A DNA stretch of 53,659 bases, from the NCBI GenBank assembly GCA_029556545.1, contig JAKQEQ010000021.1:1-53659 (forward strand), written 5' to 3'. Positions 8,362-16,349 of the stretch are shown piece after piece. Position numbers and translations under genes: made by a program. Under the pieces are notes generated by a model that saw nothing but the letters and a program-made list of their open reading frames with translations, was not told the DNA's origin and ran no database searches. Positions within the stretch are counted from its first letter, which is position 1; each line of letters opens with the position of its first letter. This stretch comes from Candidatus Hydrogenedentota bacterium. GTDB lineage: Bacteria; Hydrogenedentota; Hydrogenedentia; Hydrogenedentales; JAGMZX01.

Positions 8362-9489
8362 TTACGCGAGTTCGGCGAGGATGGCCTCGCCGTAGAGGGC
8401 GAGGCGGCGAGGCCCGAGGGCGGCGACGTCGGCGAGTTCTTCGATAGTGCGCGGGTTATGGAGGGCGATAGCCCACATACTGTCGCGTGTAAGGATGACA
8501 TCGGACTCGACGCCGCGGGCGCGGGCGTGGTGCTTGCGCCATTGTTGGATCTTTTCGTAGCGGTCGACGGTCCCGTGGGGCTGGGGCAGGGGCCGGTCGG
8601 GCGGGACGGGCACGGAGGCTTTGCGGCCGTGCTGGACCGCCTGGAGCACCTTCGGGCCGAGGTAGCCGAGCATCCGCGCGGAAAGGCAGCCAGTGGCCGC
8701 GAGGTCCTCGGGGGTCTTCGGCATTACCGCGGCGAGGCGCACGAGCGCCTCGTTCGGGAGCACCTTGAAGGCGGGCACGTCGCGGCGTCGCGCCTCGGCG
8801 TCGCAGAGCAGGTACAACTCGCGCAAGATGGCCATGCGGCGGGGCGTGAGGTCGCGCGCGCCGCGGAGATACCAGAAGCCGTCCGGGTCGAACTCGCGGT
8901 CCAATCCGCGGACCTGTGCGGCGGCGGCGAAGATTTCGCGGGCTTCCTCGATGCGGCCTTTCTCGATGAGGGCCTTCTCGAAGTCATCGCGCAACGCGAG
9001 AAGGTAGTGCGTATCCGTCTGGGCGTAGACGAGTTGTTCGTCGCTGAGCGGCCTGCGCCGCCAGTCGCTCTTCTGGAACCGCTTGCGCTGGTCGACGCCG
9101 TAGAACTCACGCAGGAACCCCGCAAGGCCCATGTTCGAGTAGCCGAGCACCCGGGCGGCCCACATGGTGTCGAAGAGGTTGGCCGCTTCCCAGCCGTATT
9201 GCCGCTTCAGGAGCGTCAGGTCGTATTCCGAGGCGTGGAGCACCTTCTCGGTCTTCGGGCCGGCCAGCAACTTGCCCAGCGCGTCGATGGAGAACCCGGC
9301 CAGCGGGTCGATAATGAAGTCGTGGTCCGCCACGGATATCTGGATCAGGCAGACGGTCTCGCGGTAGGCGTAGAGGCTGTTGGACTCGACGTCGAGGGCC
9401 ATGCGCGGCGCGCGCCGCAAGACGGCGACGCATGCCTGCCATGCGGCTTCCGTGTTGATGTATTGGTAGGGCGGCAGTTCCGACAACAC
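8362..9489 (-). CDS. rnd: Ribonuclease D
   Basis: 375 residues. The GTG at 9489 is preferred over the ATG at 9531 because AAGGA lies five bases upstream and the resulting N-terminus aligns with RNase D proteins. The DEDDy 3'-5' exonuclease motifs are complete: Asp33 and Glu35 in ALDVES, Asp90 in HASEYDL, and Tyr155 with Asp159 in YAQTDTHYL. Two C-terminal helical regions resemble HRDC domains (about residues 205-285 and 300-375). The family trims the 3' ends of stable RNAs, mainly tRNA. The gene is 77 bases upstream of nothing on its strand except the lipoprotein gene about 300 bases away, so it may end its transcript. The 8065-8361 gap holds a CGCCGCG/CGCGGCG hairpin at 8171-8185 and no gene. 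Confidence 0.93.
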   Translation of the reverse strand: MLSELPPYQYINTEAAWQACVAVLRRAPRMALDVESNSLYAYRETVCLIQISVADHDFIIDPLAGFSIDALGKLLAGPKTEKVLHASEYDLTLLKRQYGWEAANLFDTMWAARVLGYSNMGLAGFLREFYGVDQRKRFQKSDWRRRPLSDEQLVYAQTDTHYLLALRDDFEKALIEKGRIEEAREIFAAAAQVRGLDREFDPDGFWYLRGARDLTPRRMAILRELYLLCDAEARRRDVPAFKVLPNEALVRLAAVMPKTPEDLAATGCLSARMLGYLGPKVLQAVQHGRKASVPVPPDRPLPQPHGTVDRYEKIQQWRKHHARARGVESDVILTRDSMWAIALHNPRTIEELADVAALGPRRLALYGEAILAELA

Positions 9490-9566
9490 GCACTTCCTTG
9501 CGTCTGGGCGATCCGGCGACGACGGGGGCATTCTACCGCATCGGTCGCCCGGTGTCGAAACGGGCG

Positions 9567-11654
9567 TCACCCGAAGCGAAAGCCGAGAAGGTTCCAGTAG
9601 TATAGATAGCACAGGAATATGCCGGAAGCGGCGGTTTGCAGGGCGATCAGCAGGCGGACCGGCCATGACCAGGATGCCCGCCGCCACGCCGCAGCCGTCG
9701 CGATCAAGCCCAGGGCCCATGCCGCCGCCGCCGCGCAGGGCAGCGCCAGGATCGCCGTGAGCGCATGGGGAACGCCGTAGCCGAAGGCCTGCGGGTTCAC
9801 GCGAAGTAAGAAAACCGCGAAACCCGCTACAAACGCCGCCTCAAACACGCACGCCAGCCCGCCGAGCCACGCGGCCCAGCGCCATAGTTGCGTCCGGTCT
9901 CCCCCGCTTTGTTGTGGCCGGTCTCCCGCGCTTTGTTGTGGCCGGTCTCCTGACCGAGCCACCGCTCCGACCGAAGGTCTCCAAGAACCCTCACCCTGAC
10001 CCTCTCCCTCTGGGAGAGGGGATAATGTCCGCGGGCCGCGCCAGCCCCGGCGCACAAGCCAGACAAGCGCGCCCCCAAGGACCGCCGGCAGAGCGAATGC
10101 GAGCCCGGCGAGCAGGACGGGCCGGGTTTCGTACCATGCGAGCCGCTCATAGACGTTGTCGTCGATGAATACGTGCGTCACGCGGCCTGTCGGGTCCCGT
10201 TCGAGTGCGACGCGCCCGCGATCGAGCAGTTCCATGGTCTCGGTATTATCGGTGGCTGCGCGCCGCACGCGGCGGTAGTAGTTGGACCCGACTTCGACGA
10301 GGTCCCACGCGTAGGCGGTCCGCCCGAACGACGAGTGGTACGCCAGCCGCAGACGTCCGGGGCCGTTGCCGGGGGCGAGTTCGATTTCGCGGATGAATTC
10401 CGCCGCGACGGTCGCCAGCTTCATGAAGTCGGCGCGCACGTGCCGGTTGTGCCGGAAATGGCCCGAGAGGGTCGCCGCGCGCGCGGTGGTATCTTCAGTC
10501 GGCCTCGCGGGCGCAAACTCCTGCGTGACGCGAAAGAATCGGTCCAGCACGGCGCGGATGACCGCCCACTCGAGGCCGCCGCTTTGCGTGTTGTGCGAGA
10601 CGAATATCCCGAGGCCTTTTTCCGGGACGAGAACCACCTGCGAGATAAAGCCCCAGATGAGGCCGCCCTGGTCGAGGATGCGCAGACCGTTCTCGTACCG
10701 TTCGCCGAACCCGAACGTGCGCCCGGGCAGGGCGGGATGCTGCGTAAACTGTTGCGCCTGCATCGCGCGCGCGGTCGCTTCGTCGAGGATGCGCGCGTCG
10801 CCGAGGCGGCCCAGGCCGAGGTGCGCGAGCAGGAAGCGGGCCATGTCCGCGCCGGTGGTCATCAGGCTCGATGCGGGCGTCGTCTGCGGGAAGTCGAACA
10901 CGGCGGCGCGCCGCTTTCCGAAAAAGTCGGCATATCCCGTGGCGAGGTCGTCCATGAGTTCGGGGACGGGGAAGAATACGCTGCGCGTCATGCCCAGGGG
11001 CTCGAAAATGCACCGTTCGACGTAATCCGCGAAGGTCATGCCCGAGACCGCCTCGACGAGATGGCCCGCAAGGGCGAAACCGTGGTTCGAATAGCTGATG
11101 TAGCGGCCCGGCGGCATCACCCGCGGCGGCAGCCGCCGCGCGAGGTACTCGCCGAGGGCCGGCAGGTCCGCCTCCGTGCGCGCGCCCATGCCGACGAAAC
11201 GGTCGTCAAACCCGGCGGTGTGCGTGAGCAGATGCGCGGACGTGATCGGCTCGGGGAAGGTCGCGGGCGCCTGGAAGCCCGTCAGATAGGCGTTAATGTC
11301 CCGGTGCAGGTCGAGGCGGCCCTGCTCGTACAATTGCATGATGGCGGTGGCCGCGAAAAGCTTCGAGACCGACGCCACGCGGAACAGGGTCCGCTCGGCG
11401 TCGACCGGGCGGCGGGAGTCGAGGTCCGTCACGCCGTAGCCCTTCGCGAAGAGCACGCGCCCGTCGCCCACGATCACGCACACCGCGCCGGGGACGTTGC
11501 GCGCCGGCATCTCCCGCGCGAACAGCGGGTCCAGCATCGCTTCGAGCACGCCGTCCTCCGGCGGCCACGCATCGACCGCCGCCGCTCGCGCCCCGAGCGC
11601 CATCAGGCACAGGACGGGAAGGCAGCGGCTGAGAAGAAGACGGAACGATGACAT
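9567..11654 (-). CDS. Class C beta-lactamase-type serine hydrolase with C-terminal membrane domain
   Basis: 695 residues. The ATG at 11654 is followed by a signal peptide (MSSFRLLLSRCLPVLCLMALG). The catalytic domain (about 30-400) has Ser95-x-x-Lys98 in VASVSKL and Tyr188-Ser-Asn190 in YISYSNHG, the acyl-enzyme motifs of AmpC/DD-peptidase/esterase enzymes. A beta-rich middle region (about 430-530) is followed by four membrane segments in the last 160 residues. Between the first and second of these, the frame runs through three 24-base tandem units and a palindrome (see the repeat at 9887). The likely role is a periplasmic peptidase or esterase; beta-lactam resistance cannot be inferred from sequence. 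The start has only a weak ribosome-binding site. Confidence 0.87.
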   Translation of the reverse strand: MSSFRLLLSRCLPVLCLMALGARAAAVDAWPPEDGVLEAMLDPLFAREMPARNVPGAVCVIVGDGRVLFAKGYGVTDLDSRRPVDAERTLFRVASVSKLFAATAIMQLYEQGRLDLHRDINAYLTGFQAPATFPEPITSAHLLTHTAGFDDRFVGMGARTEADLPALGEYLARRLPPRVMPPGRYISYSNHGFALAGHLVEAVSGMTFADYVERCIFEPLGMTRSVFFPVPELMDDLATGYADFFGKRRAAVFDFPQTTPASSLMTTGADMARFLLAHLGLGRLGDARILDEATARAMQAQQFTQHPALPGRTFGFGERYENGLRILDQGGLIWGFISQVVLVPEKGLGIFVSHNTQSGGLEWAVIRAVLDRFFRVTQEFAPARPTEDTTARAATLSGHFRHNRHVRADFMKLATVAAEFIREIELAPGNGPGRLRLAYHSSFGRTAYAWDLVEVGSNYYRRVRRAATDNTETMELLDRGRVALERDPTGRVTHVFIDDNVYERLAWYETRPVLLAGLAFALPAVLGGALVWLVRRGWRGPRTLSPLPEGEGQGEGSWRPSVGAVARSGDRPQQSAGDRPQQSGGDRTQLWRWAAWLGGLACVFEAAFVAGFAVFLLRVNPQAFGYGVPHALTAILALPCAAAAAWALGLIATAAAWRRASWSWPVRLLIALQTAASGIFLCYLYYWNLLGFRFG
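9887..10021 (-). repeat. In-frame intergenic-type repeats inside the serine hydrolase gene
   Basis: Three 24-base tandem units begin at 9887, 9911 and 9935 (core GGTCTCC, eight codons each). The third extends into a 48-base segment, 9935-9982, which is nearly identical to the non-coding 40102-40149 (about five differences). A CCCTCTCC/GGGAGAGGGG palindrome follows at 10000-10021. Together they encode a Gly/Arg/Gln-rich loop between two membrane segments and keep the frame. Confidence 0.78.
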
Positions 11655-11915
11655 GGGTGTGTAATCCAGGTGATACTTGCTTGTCGCGGCGATAGTAGCG
11701 CATGGAAAGCGCGCGCCACAAAGGCCATCTTGCGGGCCCCGGCGCGGGAAGGAAAGGGACGTAAACGACGAAAAGGACTCAAGGTACAAGTCAGTTGTGC
11801 CCGGACGAGCGGGGAGGTCTTTGCGTCGTAGCGCGCCCGCCCTTTAGGCTCTGCTCGTTTGCGCCGCCCGCACTGCGCCGTCAAACGCTGTCCGGCCTTG
11901 CCTGTCGGGGCCGCG

Positions 11916-13940
11916 TCAGGTGATCACCGCGTCCACAAGGATGAGCAGGAGCAGCAAGGGCAGGTAGATGACCGAGGCGCGCAATACGCGGCGGGCGTCC
12001 TCGTTGGTTTGGGTGAAGCGCCAGCGCGCGCAAACGAGGGCGAACCACAGGCTGCACACAAGCGCGCCGGCGAAGTAGGGCCAGCCCGCGACGCGCACGA
12101 AGGTCGGCAGCAGCGCCACGGGCGCCAGCAGGATCGCCGCGGCAAGGCTCTGGCGCAGCGTGGCCTGTCCGTCCGGCTTCACGACGGGCAGCATCTTGAA
12201 TCCGCCGAGGCGATAGTCGTCGCGGAACATCCATGCGATGCTGAAGAAGTGCGGGTGCTGCCACAGGAACAGGATCATGAACAGGACCCACGCGCCGAGG
12301 TTGAGTTGCCCCGTCGCGGCGGCCCAGCCGATGAGCGGCGGGATGGCCCCCGGCACCGCGCCCACGCTCGTGTTTAGCCATGAATAGCGCTTGAGCGGCG
12401 TGTAGACGCCGACATAGAGCGTCGCGCTGGTCCACGCGAGCGCGGCGGCGAGCGGGTTGACGAACTGGTACAGCACGCCGCCGCCCAGCAACGCCAGCGC
12501 GAAGCCGAACACGCACGCCTTCCATGGAACGACCGCGCCTTGTGGTAGGGGGCGTCGCCGCGTGCGCTGCATGCGCGCGTCCGCGTCGCGCTCAAAGTAC
12601 TGGTTGAGCGCGCCCGCGCCCGCCGCGGTGAGACCCGTCCCAAGGAGCGTAATCAGGTGCAGCGCGATCGGCAGCGCGCCGCCGCGCCCCATGCTGAAGC
12701 CGAAGGCGGTCGTGACCAGCACCATCGCGACGATGCGCGGCTTGGTGAGGGTGAGATAGGCGCTGAGGGTCTGCATGATGGTTGGATGGACGGGATGGAC
12801 GGGATGGACGGGATGGACAAAAGACTCCGATCTCCCCGAGGGAGAGGATGGCGCAGACAACCCCCTTGCACTGGGCGAGGTTTTAGGCGCTGTGCACGCA
12901 TCGGGGGCAAGATGCCCCCGCTCCTGTCCACTCGCCTCGGGCGTCCGGACCCACGCGCGGGCGGCGTAGAGCACGCTCAACCCGAGAAACGCCGCGCCCG
13001 TCACGACGTGCAGGCTCGTTACGAGCGGCGTCTTGGCGGTCCAGACCGTGATCGCGCCCAAGGTCACCTGGACCAGCACAAGAGCCCACAGGAAGCCCGC
13101 AGTGCGGAACAGCAGCGGCTGATCGATGCGCCTACGATACGATTGCAGCGCCAGCGCGAGCGTCGCCCCGAGGACCGCTAAGGCTCCGAGGCGGTGCAGG
13201 AAGTGAATGATTACTTGGCCCATGCCCACGGGTTCGAGTTCGAGCCCGAGCGCGTACGTGTTCTCGAAGCGCCACGCGTTGATCCACGTGAGCATGGCCG
13301 CATCGAAGCGCGGCAACACCTGCCCGCCCGTCGTCGGGAAATCGGGTACGGCTAGCCCGGACCCCGTGTGCCGCATCAGCGCACCCAGGAACAACTGAAT
13401 GTAGACCAACGCAATCAGCACATAGGCCGACCGCAGAAGCGATCCCGCGCCCGCCGTCCGCGCGGGCGGTTCCTCGGGCCTCCAGGTTTTCCACAGGCCG
13501 AACGCGATAATGACCGTGATGGCGAAGAAGGTCTGGGCGAGCAGGGCGTGGGAACTCGAAACAAGCGTCGGCAACTGGAGCAGCACCGTCAGGCCGCCCA
13601 GTGTCGCCTGGAGCAGGACAGCGAACACCGCGAGCCAGCCCATGCGCTTGAGCCACGGCCGCGGCGCGAAGCATTGCAGGAGCACCGCGAGGAGCAGCGT
13701 CAGTGTAGCGACGCTGCCCGCCCACAGCCGATGAAAATGCTCGTGGAAGATATTGCCGACCCAGTCCTGGTAGGGATACGTGATGGGATTCTGCCCGTAG
13801 GTCAGCGGCCAATCGGGCACGGCCAGCCCGGCTTCGTGGCTCTTGACCTGCCCACCGAGAAAGATCAGGCAGAGCGTCGCGCCGCACAACAGAGCGGCGA
13901 CACACCACAACGCGAAATATGTCTTTGCCTTGGCGTCCAC
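11916..13940 (-). CDS. ctaA-ctaB: Fused heme A synthase-heme O synthase (CtaA-CtaB)
   Basis: 674 residues from the GTG at 13940 (GGGAG just upstream); a TTG at 14018 is a less likely start. The N-terminal half (about 1-330) is a COX15/CtaA heme A synthase with eight membrane segments and paired His sites, including HEHFHRLWAG and IHFLHRLGA, plus HALL and SLHVVTG. The C-terminal half (about 388-674) is a UbiA-type protoheme IX farnesyltransferase with NQYFERDADARM and RTRRRP, the prenyl-diphosphate site. The two convert heme B to heme O and then to heme A for cytochrome oxidase. They are one open frame joined by about 55 residues encoded by repeat DNA, including four VHP triplets. An ATG at 12776 could start a separate CtaB, but no ribosome-binding site precedes it. 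No oxidase genes are adjacent. Confidence 0.88.
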   Translation of the reverse strand: MDAKAKTYFALWCVAALLCGATLCLIFLGGQVKSHEAGLAVPDWPLTYGQNPITYPYQDWVGNIFHEHFHRLWAGSVATLTLLLAVLLQCFAPRPWLKRMGWLAVFAVLLQATLGGLTVLLQLPTLVSSSHALLAQTFFAITVIIAFGLWKTWRPEEPPARTAGAGSLLRSAYVLIALVYIQLFLGALMRHTGSGLAVPDFPTTGGQVLPRFDAAMLTWINAWRFENTYALGLELEPVGMGQVIIHFLHRLGALAVLGATLALALQSYRRRIDQPLLFRTAGFLWALVLVQVTLGAITVWTAKTPLVTSLHVVTGAAFLGLSVLYAARAWVRTPEASGQERGHLAPDACTAPKTSPSARGLSAPSSPSGRSESFVHPVHPVHPVHPTIMQTLSAYLTLTKPRIVAMVLVTTAFGFSMGRGGALPIALHLITLLGTGLTAAGAGALNQYFERDADARMQRTRRRPLPQGAVVPWKACVFGFALALLGGGVLYQFVNPLAAALAWTSATLYVGVYTPLKRYSWLNTSVGAVPGAIPPLIGWAAATGQLNLGAWVLFMILFLWQHPHFFSIAWMFRDDYRLGGFKMLPVVKPDGQATLRQSLAAAILLAPVALLPTFVRVAGWPYFAGALVCSLWFALVCARWRFTQTNEDARRVLRASVIYLPLLLLLILVDAVIT
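12783..12920. repeat. Repeat block forming the CtaA-CtaB linker
   Basis: Four copies of a 9-base unit (GGGATGGAC) at 12783-12818, a TCTCCCC/GGGAGA palindrome at 12831-12848 and a hairpin CGGGGGCA-AGA-TGCCCCCG at 12902-12920. The last is the inverted form of the GGGCATCTTGCCC hairpins at 34757 and 42650. All of it is open in the frame of the fusion gene. Confidence 0.8.
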
Positions 13941-14090
13941 GGGACTCCCGGAGTGGGGCGACCGGTCTGGGTCCGTTCCGGACCGTTTGTCCCCCGTCTC
14001 TGGCGGAAACCGCGCCAACAGGGCTGAAAATTCCCGAATTTCCCCGTGTGGCGCGCATAGAGACGTGGTCTTTCGTCACGTCTGGGATAC

Positions 14091-15002
14091 TCAGACACAT
14101 TGCTCGCGGCGCGCGGCGAGTTCCGCCCACGTCGCGAGGATGATACCCTCGTCTTCGATGCACTTGCGGAAGCGGGGGTCGAGCATCACGTCGAGATCGC
14201 CTTGGCGGGTCGGTCCCGAGTCGGTAATCGCCGCGAACGCGTCCGTGACCTCCGTGGCATGCACGATTATCTGCATCAGCCCCGGCCGCATGCGGCGCAA
14301 CACGTCGCAATACGCTTCGAGCTTGCGTTCGAGCGGCCAGTCATAGCCGACCAGATGGCAATCGTCGAGGACGGGCAGCCCCGACTCCCAGACCGCCTCG
14401 GCGACCGCGCCGATCATGTCCACGGGCGCGCCGGGCGGGATGGCGTCGGTTTCGTGCATGTACTGCATGTGGCCGCCGGGCAGGAACACGGGTATCCGGT
14501 GCTCGACGCCGACCTGGATATAGCGCTGGAGATAGTCGACCGAGCCGTAGACCGTGCCCATGTGGGTGTCGAGGTGCGTCGGGCGCAGCCCCATGAACAG
14601 CAGCCGGTCAAGTTGCGCGCGGATTTCCGTCTCGACCTCGTCCGGTGTCGCGTGGGCCAGCACGTCCGGCACATCGGGCCAGAGGCATCCCTCGGGATCG
14701 ACAAGCCCCGGCACGGCCTGCTTCCCCGCGACCGGCCCCCAGCGGTATTCGCTCCACTCGGCGGTGAGCGTCACGTGCAGTCCGGCGTCGAGATTCGGCT
14801 GCGTCTTCCAGTAATGCGCGAACTCGCTCGTCCACGCGCACGGGGCCATCACGCTGCACGACGTCGCCGCGCCGTCCGCGATCGCACGCATCGCGCCGCG
14901 ATTAGATTCGTGCGACATACCCGCATCATCGACGTGGATGATGACGGCGCGGTCTCCTGGTCTCCAGCCCAACCGCTCCGCAAACGTTTCTTTCTCGATC
15001 AT
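14091..15002 (-). CDS. ChbG/YdjC-family carbohydrate deacetylase
   Basis: 303 residues, ATG at 15002 with GGAGAGG upstream. The family hydrolyses acetyl groups of N-acetylated sugars such as chitooligosaccharides, using a divalent metal. Visible landmarks are HVDDAGMS (catalytic and metal Asp pair near residue 25), GLHVTLT (near 93) and THLDTHMG (metal His residues near 142). There is no signal peptide, so it acts in the cytoplasm. It is divergent from the Gfo/Idh oxidoreductase gene, and both would suit catabolism of modified sugars. Neighbouring secreted beta-helix proteins could supply such sugars; that link is inference. Confidence 0.88.
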   Translation of the reverse strand: MIEKETFAERLGWRPGDRAVIIHVDDAGMSHESNRGAMRAIADGAATSCSVMAPCAWTSEFAHYWKTQPNLDAGLHVTLTAEWSEYRWGPVAGKQAVPGLVDPEGCLWPDVPDVLAHATPDEVETEIRAQLDRLLFMGLRPTHLDTHMGTVYGSVDYLQRYIQVGVEHRIPVFLPGGHMQYMHETDAIPPGAPVDMIGAVAEAVWESGLPVLDDCHLVGYDWPLERKLEAYCDVLRRMRPGLMQIIVHATEVTDAFAAITDSGPTRQGDLDVMLDPRFRKCIEDEGIILATWAELAARREQCV

Positions 15003-15225
15003 GTGTCGCGCCTCTCCTCTTCTCGTACTCGCGCTCGTACTCGCCAGCCCCCTTGAATGCCGCGCGGCCGCATTCTAAACTACCGGCTCTACGTGTGGGG
15101 AATCACGGAAGCAGACGACGTGTACGGTATGGAGCGTCTTCCGCCGTTTCCACGCGTGGGGAAAGGTTAATTGTCACCGCAGTCGGCGCGCACGCGGGGG
15201 CTCGCGCGCAAGGAGTATCTCGAGA

Positions 15226-16290
15226 ATGCCGAAACCAGTCAATTTCGCCGTGGTCGGGCTGGGCATGGGCCAGCATCACTGCAAAGCCATCGCGCGGGCG
15301 CGCGGGGCACGGCTCGTCGCCGTCTGCGATACGGACGAGGAACGCCTGCTCCCGGTCGCCAAGGAGTACGCCTGCAAGGCGTATACGAGCTACGCCGCCA
15401 TGCTCAAGGACCCGGAGATTGATGTGGTGAGCGTCGTGACGGAGAGCGCCTGCCACGCGACCATGGGCATCCAGGCCGCGCGCGCGGGCAAGCATCTCGT
15501 CATGGAGAAGCCGGTGGACATCACGCCTGGGCGCATCCAGCGGCTCGAGAGGGCCGTCGCCGCAGCGGGTGTTAAGTGCGCGTGCATTTTTCAGTCGCGC
15601 ATGGACGCCTGCAATATCGCGATTAAGCAGGCCGTGAACGCGGGCAAGCTGGGCAAGCTAATTGGCCTGCACGGATCGTTGCCGTGGTATCGCGGCCCGG
15701 ACTACTTCGCCGGCATTCACGGCACGTGGCGCGCGACCTGGGCCATAGACGGCGGCGGCAGCCTGATGAACCAGGGCATCCACACACTCGACCTGCTGAT
15801 CTTCTTCGGCGGCGCGGTCGAGAGCGTCTGCGGCTTCCACGACGTCCACAACCACAATATTGAGGCCGAGGACCAGGCAGTCGGCTGCCTGCGCTACGCC
15901 AACGGCGCGCTCGGCACGCTCTTCACCACGACATGCTGCGTTCCGGAAGGGCCGCAGGTAATCTACGGCTACGGATCGAAAGGTTCGTTCCGCACCGTGG
16001 CCAACCGGCTCGACCTGTACGCGATGGGCTCCGAGAAGGATCGGGCGCGCATGCTCGAACGTTTCGGGCGCGACGCGGCGGCAACGGACGACGCGATCGC
16101 GAGAGACCCGATGGCCGTCGGCACGGACGGCCACCTGATGATCATCGAGGACCTCGTGCGCGCCATCCGCGAGAATCGCGCGCCGGTTATTCCGTTGTCC
16201 ACGGCGCGGCACGCGGTCGAAGTCGTGTGTGCCCTGTACAAGTCCGGCAGGACCGGGAAGGCAGTTCGCGTCGCCACGGACGGACGCTGA
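15226..16290 (+). CDS. Gfo/Idh/MocA-family oxidoreductase
   Basis: 354 residues, ATG at 15226 with AAGGAG upstream. The N-terminal Rossmann domain shows VVGLGMGQHH (dinucleotide binding) and VMEKPVD with the conserved catalytic-site Lys. The C-terminal alpha/beta domain has DGGGSLMNQGIHTLDLL, with the His and Asp typical of the family. These enzymes oxidise or reduce sugars or cyclitols with NAD(P). There is no signal peptide. It is followed after 59 bases, including a palindrome at 16311-16329, by a secreted beta-helix protein, which suggests carbohydrate use. Exact substrate unknown. Confidence 0.9.
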   Translation: MPKPVNFAVVGLGMGQHHCKAIARARGARLVAVCDTDEERLLPVAKEYACKAYTSYAAMLKDPEIDVVSVVTESACHATMGIQAARAGKHLVMEKPVDITPGRIQRLERAVAAAGVKCACIFQSRMDACNIAIKQAVNAGKLGKLIGLHGSLPWYRGPDYFAGIHGTWRATWAIDGGGSLMNQGIHTLDLLIFFGGAVESVCGFHDVHNHNIEAEDQAVGCLRYANGALGTLFTTTCCVPEGPQVIYGYGSKGSFRTVANRLDLYAMGSEKDRARMLERFGRDAAATDDAIARDPMAVGTDGHLMIIEDLVRAIRENRAPVIPLSTARHAVEVVCALYKSGRTGKAVRVATDGR

Positions 16291-16310
16291 GTGGAGCCCG
16301 CACCCTTCTT

Positions 16311-16329
16311 TCTCCCTCGGGGAGAGGGA
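16311..16329. repeat. CTCCC/GGGAG palindrome between genes
   Basis: TCTCCCTCGGGGAGAGGGA forms a short hairpin in the gap between the oxidoreductase and the beta-helix gene. It belongs to the same family as 10000-10021, 12831-12848 and 40261-40278. Confidence 0.6.
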
Positions 16330-16349
16330 AGTTTGTTGGAGGACGTGGT

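Noticed and set aside
9887-9982. 24-base tandem units as a possible CRISPR array
   Set aside because: Units are directly adjacent without spacers and lie in frame inside a gene; no cas genes are present.
12776-12776. Separate ctaB gene starting at this ATG
   Set aside because: No ribosome-binding site lies in the repeat DNA upstream and the frame is continuous with ctaA; kept as an alternative only.
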